Of a DNA stretch of 58,150 bases, positions 1-8,675 are shown in pieces (position 1 is the first letter of the stretch; each line of letters starts with the position of its first letter). Below the pieces are notes generated by a model that saw only the letters and a program-made list of their open reading frames with translations, was not told where the DNA came from and searched no databases. The position numbers and the translations under genes are program-made. Origin of the DNA: an uncultured Anaeroplasma sp. GTDB taxonomy: Bacteria; Bacillota_I; Bacilli_A; Acholeplasmatales; Anaeroplasmataceae. The stretch spans positions 1 to 58,150 of the forward strand of contig CANQDJ010000006.1 of assembly GCA_947592005.1 (NCBI GenBank). The letters are read 5' to 3'.

Positions 1-2088
1 TCGGAGATTATAATCGAAGAAATAAAATCCACGACGAAAGAATTAGATGAAATAACGGCAGAGTATCATAAGGAACATCTCGCTCAATTAAAAATATATG
101 GATATTTATATGCTTTGGAACATCAAATGGATTGTGTTCATTTACGATTGACGTATGTGAGTGTCGTGGATTATGAAGTAAAAAGTTTGGATTGGGTAGT
201 AAAGACAGAGGATTTAGAAGAGTTTACTTTTTCGGTTTTGGAACAATATTTGTCTTTTTTAAATATATTGGAAGAAAGCGAAAAACAAAAAGAAAAGACA
301 ATCAAAGAGATTACTTTTCCTTTTTCACAACAACGAGAAGGGCAAAGAGATTTAATGAAAGCGACGTTTCAAGCGTTATCGAATAATGAGATATTGTATG
401 TAATTGCCCCAACGGGAATTGGAAAGACGATGGCGACGTTATTTTCGGCGTTGAAAACGTTGAAAAAAAAGGAAAAATTGTTTTATTTGACGGCGAAAGG
501 AAGCGGAAAGAACGCACCGGTTGATGCCGTAAAGATTTTAAAAGAAAAAGGATTAAAGATGAAAACCATCGATTTGGTTGCCAAGAGAAAGATATGTAAT
601 GCGGGATTAAAAAATTGTAATCCCGAAGAGTGTCCGTTTGCCTTAGGATATTTTGATCGATTAAAAGAAGCGACGATGGATATTTTTGTGGAAGAAGATC
701 TATTGGATAAAGATACCATATTAAAGGTAGCGAATCGACATACGGTTTGTGCGTTTGAGTTTAGTTTATATATTTCTTATTTTTGTGATTTGGTCATTGC
801 GGATTATAATTACGTTTTCGATCCTCATGCTCAATTAATTCGTTATTTTCAGGAACAATCGTATCAGCCGAAAGTGTTGGTAGACGAGGCTCATAATTTG
901 ATTTCTAGAAGCAAAGAGATGTATTCGGCGATTTTGTCGGAAACGGATATTCGTATATTGAGGGCAAGATTGACGGGATTAAAACCTTCTATTCGTTCGG
1001 ATTGTAATAAGGCGATAGAATTATTGGATACATATCGTCCGAAGGTAAAAGAAGAGGCGGTTTATTGCAGTTTGACACAGGATTTGGATTTGGGTGCGAT
1101 TATAAAACAAATCACACTCAAATGTGATCAAATTTTTGATGAAAATAAAAAGATTTCCAATAAAGATGAAGTAATGGAAATATATTTTAAATTGCTGGAA
1201 TTTAATACGATATCTGAGATTTATTCTGCAAATCATAGAATGTTGGTTAAATGTATAGAAGATCAAATAGAAGTTCATTTATTTTGTTTAGACGCTTCGG
1301 ATTATTTATTACAAATTATTCAACAATCCATTCATGGAATCGTGTTTTTTTCGGCTACGTTATATCCGATTGAATACCATTGTAATTTATTGACAAAGGG
1401 TATCGGTAAATATTTGGAATTGCCATCGCCGTTTCCTACAGAGAATTTGGATATTATTATTCATGATCGAATTTCTACCAAATATAAAAACAGAAAGTAT
1501 TCGATTGATACGATTTTGGAGAGTATCGAATGTGTAACAAAATCAGGAAAAGGGAATTATATCGTGTATTTTCCTTCGTATCAATATTTGAAAATGGTTA
1601 CGGATTGTATAGAAAATCCTCCATATGAATGTATTATTCAAACCAACACAATGACTGATGACGAAAGACAGGAAATCATAGAAAAATTTAAGACTACTAC
1701 AAATATAAAAGTTGGATTTTTCGTTATGGGTGGTGTTTTTTCGGAAGGTATTGATTTTATGGGCGACGCATTAAGTGGAGTAATTATCGTCGGAGTGGGG
1801 TTACCTATGATATGTGATGAAAATAATATTTTAAAGGATTATTTTCAACAACAATACCATAAAGGATTTGATTATGCTTATGTTTATCCCGGATTTACAA
1901 AGGTTATACAAGCGGTAGGAAGAGTGATTCGCAGTGCAACGGACAGAGGGATTGCGGTATTGTTGGACGAGCGGTTTTCGGATTCTTTGTATATGTCATT
2001 GATGCCACCACATTGGAAAAATAAAAAATGGGTTGGAAATTCTTATGAATTAAAAAAAGAACTGGATTGTTTTTATAATAAAGACTGA
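1..2088 (+). CDS. Rad3/DinG-type DNA helicase with N-terminal nuclease-like remnant (5' partial)
   Basis: The reading frame is open from base 1, so the start lies outside the window. The first codons read IIIEEIKST followed by a HLAQLKIYGYLYA helix, which resembles the E-x-K core of a Cas4/RecB-type PD-(D/E)XK nuclease domain. The helicase part follows: Walker A APTGIGKT (about nt 406-429), and four cysteines suited to a 4Fe-4S cluster (CNAGLKNCNPEEC at about nt 595-633, then HTVC at about nt 740). A DEAH box (VDEAHNL, about nt 880-900) and a C-terminal QAVGRVIRS motif VI (about nt 1910-1935) complete it. Family members are superfamily 2 helicases acting 5'-3' in DNA repair. The fusion to a nuclease-like domain is common in Bacillota. 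Family assignment is secure; the substrate is unknown and the nuclease domain cannot be fully judged because it is cut. Confidence 0.88.
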   Translation, partial: SEIIIEEIKSTTKELDEITAEYHKEHLAQLKIYGYLYALEHQMDCVHLRLTYVSVVDYEVKSLDWVVKTEDLEEFTFSVLEQYLSFLNILEESEKQKEKTIKEITFPFSQQREGQRDLMKATFQALSNNEILYVIAPTGIGKTMATLFSALKTLKKKEKLFYLTAKGSGKNAPVDAVKILKEKGLKMKTIDLVAKRKICNAGLKNCNPEECPFALGYFDRLKEATMDIFVEEDLLDKDTILKVANRHTVCAFEFSLYISYFCDLVIADYNYVFDPHAQLIRYFQEQSYQPKVLVDEAHNLISRSKEMYSAILSETDIRILRARLTGLKPSIRSDCNKAIELLDTYRPKVKEEAVYCSLTQDLDLGAIIKQITLKCDQIFDENKKISNKDEVMEIYFKLLEFNTISEIYSANHRMLVKCIEDQIEVHLFCLDASDYLLQIIQQSIHGIVFFSATLYPIEYHCNLLTKGIGKYLELPSPFPTENLDIIIHDRISTKYKNRKYSIDTILESIECVTKSGKGNYIVYFPSYQYLKMVTDCIENPPYECIIQTNTMTDDERQEIIEKFKTTTNIKVGFFVMGGVFSEGIDFMGDALSGVIIVGVGLPMICDENNILKDYFQQQYHKGFDYAYVYPGFTKVIQAVGRVIRSATDRGIAVLLDERFSDSLYMSLMPPHWKNKKWVGNSYELKKELDCFYNKD

Positions 2089-2412
2089 AAAATTACTCTA
2101 CCTTCGAGTTTGTTGCGATAACTTATCGGAAGTAATTTCTCTTAATTATAGAGTGAATTATTCAGGATCTACTCTAACAATATATATAATAAAGGTAAAA
2201 TTATTGAAAATAAAATGAAATTTATGTTATTTTCATAAAAAAAGAACTGTGAAATGTTATTTTTGGTTTTAATGATATTTTACAGTTCCTTTTTGTTTAC
2301 AAAAAGAATCCAAAAATTTCCTTTTTTTTGATTATGATTTTATATAAAATTTAATAAAGATATTATATTTTGTAATATTTTTATAAATTTTCGGTAAAAA
2401 AGGCTTTTTTTG
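2089..2412. other. Intergenic region, no gene seen
   Basis: About 390 bases separate the helicase gene from the next lipoprotein gene, and no plausible ORF is present. It contains a 13-nt palindrome (CGATAACTTATCG, 2116-2128) and complementary segments TACTCTA/TAGAGTGA around 2095-2156. These might be a small RNA structure or a weak terminator. The clearer hairpin at 2244-2294 and the promoter at 2413-2441 are listed separately. Confidence 0.5.
2244..2294 (+). terminator. Probable intrinsic terminator
   Basis: GAACTGT (2244-2250) pairs with ACAGTTC (2282-2288). The stem extends inward through GAAATGTTAT/ATGATATTTT with G-U pairs, and CCTTTTT follows. It lies between the helicase gene and the lipoprotein operon. 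Confidence 0.6.
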
Positions 2413-2446
2413 TTTACTTATTCGATAAATATTGATAAAATATAAT
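2413..2446 (+). promoter_or_regulatory. Promoter of the nuclease-importer operon
   Basis: TTTACT (2413-2418), a 17-bp spacer and TAAAAT (2436-2441) give a sigma-A-type promoter. A TATAAT overlaps just downstream (2441-2446), so the exact -10 is uncertain. The ribosome-binding site AAAGAGG and the ATG at 2478 follow. Confidence 0.55.
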
Positions 2447-2477
2447 TACATCAATATAGAAAAAAAGAGGAAATTTG

Positions 2478-4217
2478 ATGAAAAAGATACTCATATTTTT
2501 ATTTTTGTTATTTTGCGGAATGGAACTTGTCGGGTGTGATTGGGATTCGGAAAAATCCAACCCTCAAACACCAAGTACGACAGAACCTCAAACTCCGAGT
2601 ACGCTAGAACAACAAAAACAATTTTATACGATGTTGAAAAAGTATGCGGATAAAGAAACTTTGACGATGAAAGAAGAAACCACCATTATAGATAAAGATG
2701 GGAATTCTTTGTCTGCCACAAGGACGACAGATGTGGATTGGAATGATAAATATACATATTCTGTTATTCAATGTGGACAGAAGAAAGGAAGTATCATTCA
2801 AAAAAAGTTAAATTATTATTATTCTTTTGAAACGGATAATGATAAATTATCTTTTAATAATGCGAATGATGTTTATAGAACCGTTGGTTTTTCGACATTA
2901 TTTTCTTTTAAGGATTTTTCTTTTGATGGAACAAAGGCATATAAAAACATTACAGGCGTAGATGTTTCGGATTTTGATGTTTTAATGAATAACGTAAATT
3001 TGGATTTTAATACACATTATGCATATAATCCTTCTATTCTTCCTGTAAGTATTTTATTTAATGAGAATGAGATTGAATCTATAACTTTTGATTTATCGAT
3101 GGTTTATGGTTCTTATTATAAGAGTGTATTCCGAGTTGTTACTTTTTCTTTCGAGCCGTTTGCGAAAAAACAAATTGACGACGGAGAAGATAAAACGTTT
3201 ATGGTAGATACTGCTGATACGTTGGATTCTTATGTTATTGAGATGGTCTATGAATATGGTGATGCCATATATATCAAATCGGGTGATTTTGATATGTTAA
3301 TTGACGCAGGGCAATACCAAGATGGAGCCAATGTAAGAACAATGTTGAACGAATATTGTACGGATAAGAAATTAGATGTGTTGATTGGAACACACGGACA
3401 TGCCGATCATTTGGGCGGATTTGGGAATGGGGCGTTATCTTCGATTGAAGAGATTGCGTTAATCATTGATTTTGGATATGAGGATAATAATTGTTTGGAA
3501 TATCAACAGGAGAGAAATCGGTTTATTGGAAAAGGAGCGACATATTATTCGGCTTATGAATGTGTAAGGGAACAGAATGGGGCTTCTCGGCAATATATGT
3601 TTTCTGAGGATTTGTCTTTGGAAGTGATAGATACCAATCAATATGTTCCGAAAGGAACGGTTTTAACCAAACAACAGAGTAATGCCGAAAATGATTTTTC
3701 TGTGGTGGTGAAATTGACATTTAAAGATACAACCTATTTATATACGGGGGATTTGGCAGGAGAACTTCAAGGGTTGTTTACCAATGCGTTAATGGAAGAA
3801 GATTTAAAAGATATAACGGTATATAAAGCCGCCCATCATGGAGCGACGTCATATCAATCCAATAATACGACTTTATTGAATTATTTGAATCCGAAAATTT
3901 GTGTTTCTTCGGCAGCGATTGTAAATCAAGATAGTCCTTGTGATCATAGTAAAAATGGAGAAACGGTATATCAACACCCAAGACCGGGGTTTGTTCGATG
4001 GATATTGAATACGCCTCAAATTCAAAAAAGTAAACAATATTATTTTAATGGAACAATGGGTACGATTCATATTTCCGACGACGGAACGGCTAATCCGACG
4101 GTAACGGGTTTGGGTGCGAAGCGAGGATATAATGATATGAATGGAAATAAAGTAAGTGGAGAAGCAAATAAAAAATTTGTAGATACCTATATGTATCAAG
4201 AATATTATCTAAGATAA
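2478..4217 (+). CDS. Lipoprotein with ComEC-like metallo-beta-lactamase domain
   Basis: The ATG at 2478 is preferred over the upstream in-frame TTG at 2475 because AAAGAGG is correctly spaced from it. The product has 579 residues. It has a lipoprotein signal (MKKILIFLFLLFCG) ending in the lipobox LVGC, with acylated Cys20, so it should be anchored outside the membrane. Residues about 40-230 match nothing I recognise. From about residue 255 there is a metallo-beta-lactamase fold: LIDAG, the metal motif THGHADHLGG (His306, His308, Asp310, His311), and AAHHGATS further on. This layout is like the C-terminal hydrolase domain of the DNA-uptake protein ComEC, reported to act as a nuclease. Other fold members hydrolyse different substrates, so nuclease or phosphodiesterase activity is inferred from similarity and from its neighbours. 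It is the first gene of an operon, 20 nt before the ABC ATPase gene. Confidence 0.8.
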   Translation: MKKILIFLFLLFCGMELVGCDWDSEKSNPQTPSTTEPQTPSTLEQQKQFYTMLKKYADKETLTMKEETTIIDKDGNSLSATRTTDVDWNDKYTYSVIQCGQKKGSIIQKKLNYYYSFETDNDKLSFNNANDVYRTVGFSTLFSFKDFSFDGTKAYKNITGVDVSDFDVLMNNVNLDFNTHYAYNPSILPVSILFNENEIESITFDLSMVYGSYYKSVFRVVTFSFEPFAKKQIDDGEDKTFMVDTADTLDSYVIEMVYEYGDAIYIKSGDFDMLIDAGQYQDGANVRTMLNEYCTDKKLDVLIGTHGHADHLGGFGNGALSSIEEIALIIDFGYEDNNCLEYQQERNRFIGKGATYYSAYECVREQNGASRQYMFSEDLSLEVIDTNQYVPKGTVLTKQQSNAENDFSVVVKLTFKDTTYLYTGDLAGELQGLFTNALMEEDLKDITVYKAAHHGATSYQSNNTTLLNYLNPKICVSSAAIVNQDSPCDHSKNGETVYQHPRPGFVRWILNTPQIQKSKQYYFNGTMGTIHISDDGTANPTVTGLGAKRGYNDMNGNKVSGEANKKFVDTYMYQEYYLR

Positions 4218-4237
4218 CGGAGTGGAGGAAAAAGATA

Positions 4238-5320
4238 ATGGAAGTCAAAATGGTGAACTTGACTAAAGAGTTCGACAAACAAGGAAAACGGAAAAAGGAT
4301 AAAGCCGACAAAGTTGTGGCAGTCGACCATATCAATATTGATATTCCTGATGGAAAATTGATAGGGTTGTTGGGACCTTCCGGTTGTGGAAAGTCAACGA
4401 CGTTGTATATGATTGCGGGATTGCATAGACCGACGGAAGGGCAGATTTTTTTCGGGGATAAGGAAGTAACGGAACTTCCGCCGGAAAAAAGAGGAATTGG
4501 ACTTGTGTTTCAAAATTATGCGTTATATCCGCATTTGACGGTTGCGGAAAATATTATGTTTCCATTGATAAGTCGTAAGGAAAAACAAAAAGAAGCATAT
4601 GAAAAAGCATATAAAATGGCCCAGTTGGTCGGGATTGAAATGTTAATGAATCGAAAACCGAGTCAGTTATCCGGCGGACAACAACAGAGAGTTGCTATTG
4701 CCAGAGCGTTGGTTAAGATGCCGGACGTGTTATTGTTGGACGAACCGTTATCCAATTTGGACGCAAGACTTCGTTTACAAACAAGAGAAGAAATAAAGAG
4801 AATCCAGCGGACGACGGGGATAACAACGATTTTCGTTACACATGATCAGGAAGAAGCGATGAGTATTTCCGACGAGATTGTCGTTATGAATTTCGGTGTA
4901 ATTCAACAAATCGGAAAGCCACAAAATGTGTATAATGAGCCTGCCAATGAATTTGTTGCGAAATTCTTGGGAACACCGCCGATTAATATTGTTCCGGCTG
5001 TTGTTGAATATGGAAAGATTTTTTTCGGAGAACAGAGTTTGGAAGATTTTAATGCGGAAGAGTTGGAAGGACAAGAGGTTCATATTGGTATTCGACCGGA
5101 GTTCTTTAAGGTATCTCCTACAGGAAAATATAAAATGGATATTGAGTTTATCGAATATATCGGTAGGGATAAAACTGTTATTTTCGGTTTGCCAGGTGTA
5201 GAGAATCAAACGTTTAAAGCCGTTATTCCTTCTTCAGTAGATGTGGAAAACGGAAAAGAAGTGATGTTTGATTTGGAAAGATATTTTATTTTCGATAAGG
5301 ACGGAAGGAGAATAAAATAA
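4238..5320 (+). CDS. ABC importer ATPase, UgpC/MsmX (CUT1) family
   Basis: This 360-residue protein powers an ABC importer from the cytoplasmic side. Visible motifs are Walker A GPSGCGKST (46-54), the Q-loop FQNYALYPH, the signature LSGGQQQRVAIARAL (about 144-158) and Walker B with D-loop LLLDEPLSNLD, then the switch histidine in VTHDQEEA. A TOBE/MDR-like C-terminal region contains HIGIRPEFF. The N-terminal segment between the first strand and Walker A is unusually lysine-rich (about residues 14-26). The start is supported by GGAGTGGAGG upstream. Its stop codon overlaps the next ATG (TAATG), so the permease is translationally coupled. The family normally imports carbohydrates or glycerol phosphates, but the adjacent nuclease genes suggest a nucleic-acid breakdown product. 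Confidence 0.9.
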   Translation: MEVKMVNLTKEFDKQGKRKKDKADKVVAVDHINIDIPDGKLIGLLGPSGCGKSTTLYMIAGLHRPTEGQIFFGDKEVTELPPEKRGIGLVFQNYALYPHLTVAENIMFPLISRKEKQKEAYEKAYKMAQLVGIEMLMNRKPSQLSGGQQQRVAIARALVKMPDVLLLDEPLSNLDARLRLQTREEIKRIQRTTGITTIFVTHDQEEAMSISDEIVVMNFGVIQQIGKPQNVYNEPANEFVAKFLGTPPINIVPAVVEYGKIFFGEQSLEDFNAEELEGQEVHIGIRPEFFKVSPTGKYKMDIEFIEYIGRDKTVIFGLPGVENQTFKAVIPSSVDVENGKEVMFDLERYFIFDKDGRRIK

Positions 5321-6246
5321 TGCTAGAATGGAAAAAAGATGGGTGGAAGGCAGTGATTGCTTTAGCACCGATGCTAATCATTCTGGGCGTCTTTACTTTC
5401 TATCCGATAATCAATACAATTCTTATATCGTTTTTCCCTCATTATAATTTTATAAAAGTAAGTTACGGAAGTTTCGGGTTTGATTCTTATACAATGGTTT
5501 TAAAAGATATGAAGTTTTGGACTTCTTTGGGTATGACTTGTTTAATGGTTATTATATCGGTACCGTTATCTATTATTATAGCCCTTTTGGTTTCTGTGGC
5601 TTTATGTTCTATAAAAAAATTACAGGGTGTATTTCAAACAATCTTTTTCTTGCCGTATGTAACCAATAGTATTGCGTTCGGTATGGTTTTCGCAACGATT
5701 TTTTCACCGATGCCATATGGTCTTATCAATACGATGCTGGGGTGGTTTGGTGTTAATCCGGTTTCTTGGACAGGAACGGCGGCACATATTCCAGTTTGGG
5801 CAGGTCTTACGGTTATTACGATTTATTCGATTTGGAACGGATTGGCATTTAAGATTTTGGTGTTTGTATCCGGTATTCAGGGAATCGACAAGCAATATTA
5901 TCAAGCGGCTCAGATTGATGGTGCGTCTAAATCTAGAGTATTTAGAAAGATTACGTTGCCGTTGTTATCTCCGATGGTGTTATATATCACCATAACTTCT
6001 ATGATTGGAGCGTTGAAGGCATATTCTTCCATTGTTGCGTTATTCGGAGAGAATATGGGTAACGGAAGCGAAGGAACGTTTATGACGGCAGTCGGATATA
6101 TTTATAAGTTCTTTAATACGGTAACGTCTGGTGGAGCGACGGAGAACTTGTCTACTGCGGCGGCAGCGGCGGTTGTTCTATTTGTTTTCATTTTGATCGT
6201 TACGGGATTCCAAATGCTTTACAATAAAAAGAGAGTTCATTATTAA
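5320..6246 (+). CDS. ABC importer permease 1, UgpA/MalF-like
   Basis: This is a 308-residue integral membrane protein with about six hydrophobic segments. The EAA loop that docks onto the ATPase reads YYQAAQIDGASKSRVFRKITLPLLSP in pieces around residues 190-215. The family is the binding-protein-dependent inner-membrane component (MalF/UgpA type). It overlaps the ATPase gene by one base and is followed 13 nt later by the partner permease. Length and loop are normal, with nothing truncated. The transported compound cannot be read from the sequence. Confidence 0.9.
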   Translation: MLEWKKDGWKAVIALAPMLIILGVFTFYPIINTILISFFPHYNFIKVSYGSFGFDSYTMVLKDMKFWTSLGMTCLMVIISVPLSIIIALLVSVALCSIKKLQGVFQTIFFLPYVTNSIAFGMVFATIFSPMPYGLINTMLGWFGVNPVSWTGTAAHIPVWAGLTVITIYSIWNGLAFKILVFVSGIQGIDKQYYQAAQIDGASKSRVFRKITLPLLSPMVLYITITSMIGALKAYSSIVALFGENMGNGSEGTFMTAVGYIYKFFNTVTSGGATENLSTAAAAAVVLFVFILIVTGFQMLYNKKRVHY

Positions 6247-6259
6247 GAGGTGAAGCGTT

Positions 6260-7141
6260 ATGCAAGAGATGTATTTTAAAGACGAAAAAGAAGTTAGAAA
6301 ATATAAGGTAAAACGAGTTATTCGGTATGTTTTGATTTATTTGTTTTTGGTGTTGGTTGCGTTATTTACGTTGATTCCGTTTTATTGGATGTTGGCTACC
6401 GCTTTAAAGGGCGACGAGGAATTGGTTAAGATTCCTGCCACGTTATATCCGAAAGAATTCACTTGGAAGAATTTTCAACAGTTATTTAATTCACATAATA
6501 TCATTTTATTCCGATATATGTTTAATACGTTGATTGTAGGTATTTTTACAACGGTTATCTCTGTTGTTATTACAATATTGGCGGCGTTCGCTTTTGCGAG
6601 ATTATCTTTTAAGGGAAGAGAATTGATTTTTACAATATTGTTATCTACGATGATGATTCCGGGAGAAATGATGATTATTACCAATTTTACTACAGTATCT
6701 AAATTGGGCTGGATGGATTCTTATACGGCATTAATTATTCCGTTTACGGCAAGTGTATTTTATACATTCTTTTTACGACAGAATTTCAAACAAATTCCGG
6801 ACGAGTTGTACTATGCGGCAAAGGTAGATGGGAATTCCGATTTTAAATATTTGTTTAAAGTTATGATCCCGATTGCCAAACCGTCTATTATTACGATTAC
6901 GATTCTTTCTATGATTGGTTCTTGGAATGCGTATATTTGGCCGAGAACGGTATCAAGCGGAAGAAATATGAAGTTGGTAACCGATGGTATTATGTCGCTA
7001 TTTAGTTCAGATACGGGTGGAGAAACGTCCAACCAAATTATGGCGGCGGCAACTATGGTGTCTTTACCGCTTTTGATTGCGTTTATCATATTTAAGAAGT
7101 ATATTATGCGTGGGGTATCCCGTGCTGGTATAAAAGGATAA
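6260..7141 (+). CDS. ABC importer permease 2, UgpE/MalG-like
   Basis: This is a 293-residue membrane protein with a basic N-terminus (KEVRKYKVKRVIRY) before the first transmembrane segment. The EAA loop ELYYAAKVDGNSDFKYLF leads into VMIPIAKP at about residues 180-210. It pairs with the upstream MalF-type permease to form the channel of a CUT1 importer. GAGGTG precedes the ATG at 6260. The binding-protein gene follows 16 nt later. Confidence 0.9.
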   Translation: MQEMYFKDEKEVRKYKVKRVIRYVLIYLFLVLVALFTLIPFYWMLATALKGDEELVKIPATLYPKEFTWKNFQQLFNSHNIILFRYMFNTLIVGIFTTVISVVITILAAFAFARLSFKGRELIFTILLSTMMIPGEMMIITNFTTVSKLGWMDSYTALIIPFTASVFYTFFLRQNFKQIPDELYYAAKVDGNSDFKYLFKVMIPIAKPSIITITILSMIGSWNAYIWPRTVSSGRNMKLVTDGIMSLFSSDTGGETSNQIMAAATMVSLPLLIAFIIFKKYIMRGVSRAGIKG

Positions 7142-7157
7142 AAAGGAGAAGAAAAAA

Positions 7158-8660
7158 ATGAAGAAAAAAATTTTTGGAGTGGCATTGGCTGCCGTTTCGG
7201 CTTGTAGCGTATTCGCTTTAAGTTCTTGCGGTAAGAAACAGGTTGAAAATGCGGGAGAAGAGTTTGAAGTGCTTTCTTTGAACGACATTAAGGGAACAAG
7301 CGAGCCAATCGTAGTTGAGTTTTGGCATTCTTTCGGAGATGCGATTTCACCGGCGTTGGAGACGTTGTGTGAGAATTTTGAAACCGAAATGAAAGATCAA
7401 GGGTATAATATTGACGTTAACCTTGTAAATAAGGGTGGCGGATATGACGGATTACGTTCGGCTGTTAACTTGGGAACAAGTTCTAATGCAATTCCTACAA
7501 TGATTTTGGGTTATCCGGATCATTTTGCGGATTATATTAAAAATGATATTTTGTTACCGTTGGACGAATTTGTTTACGCAAAGGATTCTGCTATTGCGTT
7601 AGAAGGGGTAACAAAGGATTCCAATGATTTTATTCCTTCTTATTGGGCAGAAAATCAAATGTTGATTAACGGAAAGACACAAGTGGCAGGTATTCCTTTT
7701 AATAAATCAACGGAGATTATGGTTTATAATTCAAATATAGTAGATCCGATTTTGGAAGAAAAGGGATATTTGGATAGCGAAGGAAAATGGTCTAAACCAA
7801 CTTGGGAACAGGTTTTTGATGTTTCTCAATATATTTTAGATCATAAGAATTCGTTGGGATATTCTTATAAGAATGCCGATTATAAGGTACATAAGGATAT
7901 GGAATATCCGGTATTTATAGATAGTGAAGCCAACTTCTTTATTACAGTGAGTCGTCAATGGGGCGGTGAAGGTGCTTATACACGAATCAATGAGAACGGC
8001 GAAGGTGTTGTTACGGCTAAAAATGAGAAGAATAGGGAAGCACAAAATTATTTTCTTGATAAAGCCAAAGCAAAATTGTTCCAATTCCCTGCAAAGGTAA
8101 ATCAAAATTATGGATCAAAATTGTTAGTCAATTTACAATCTTTTATTTCTATCGGTTCTACCGCCGGTATAAAGAATAATACGGCGAAAGGGTATTATTT
8201 AAAGGCTACAGGTATTCCACAGAAATCTTATACAGATGGAACACAAGCGGTTATTCAACAAGGAACAAATTTGGCGATTTTAACTGCAAATTCTAATAAT
8301 AGAACCAGATTGGCGGCTTGGATGTTGATTAAGTATTTATGTAATACGAAGAATACAGAATATTTCTCTAAGGAAACAGGATATTTACCAGTAAGACAAT
8401 CTGCCAGAAATTCAGATACGTTTAAGGCAATGTTGGCCGATGAAAATAATATATTTACAGGTGATGTTGCTAAAGCAATCAATGCGGCTTTTGCTCAAGC
8501 AGATTATTTCTATACCGATCCGGCATTTTCCGGTTCATCTATTGTAAGAGATAATGCAAGTACGATTATTCAAGATATGTATATTTATAACAAGACATAT
8601 GATCAGGCAATGACGAATTTCTATGCTGAGTTGGACAAATTGCGGATAAAGAACGAATAA
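7158..8660 (+). CDS. ABC importer substrate-binding lipoprotein (family 1)
   Basis: This 500-residue extracellular solute-binding protein has a lipoprotein signal ending in LSSC (Cys24), so it is tethered to the outer face of the membrane. After the linker, VVEFWHSFGD near residue 55 is typical of UgpB/MalE-like proteins. So are AGIPFNKSTEIMVYN in the middle and a late AAWMLIKYL helix. AAAAGGAG precedes the ATG. It completes a four-part importer with the two permeases and the ATPase. UgpB-like proteins bind glycerol-phosphate compounds or sugars. In this operon, flanked by a nuclease and a ComEC-like hydrolase, a nucleotide, nucleoside or sugar-phosphate ligand is plausible but unproven. Confidence 0.88.
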   Translation: MKKKIFGVALAAVSACSVFALSSCGKKQVENAGEEFEVLSLNDIKGTSEPIVVEFWHSFGDAISPALETLCENFETEMKDQGYNIDVNLVNKGGGYDGLRSAVNLGTSSNAIPTMILGYPDHFADYIKNDILLPLDEFVYAKDSAIALEGVTKDSNDFIPSYWAENQMLINGKTQVAGIPFNKSTEIMVYNSNIVDPILEEKGYLDSEGKWSKPTWEQVFDVSQYILDHKNSLGYSYKNADYKVHKDMEYPVFIDSEANFFITVSRQWGGEGAYTRINENGEGVVTAKNEKNREAQNYFLDKAKAKLFQFPAKVNQNYGSKLLVNLQSFISIGSTAGIKNNTAKGYYLKATGIPQKSYTDGTQAVIQQGTNLAILTANSNNRTRLAAWMLIKYLCNTKNTEYFSKETGYLPVRQSARNSDTFKAMLADENNIFTGDVAKAINAAFAQADYFYTDPAFSGSSIVRDNASTIIQDMYIYNKTYDQAMTNFYAELDKLRIKNE

Positions 8661-8675
8661 AGACGGGGAAATAAT

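Noticed and set aside
3523-4335. Minus-strand ORFs across the lipoprotein and other operons
   Set aside because: They are antisense shadows of well-supported genes, without ribosome-binding sites or recognisable protein features.
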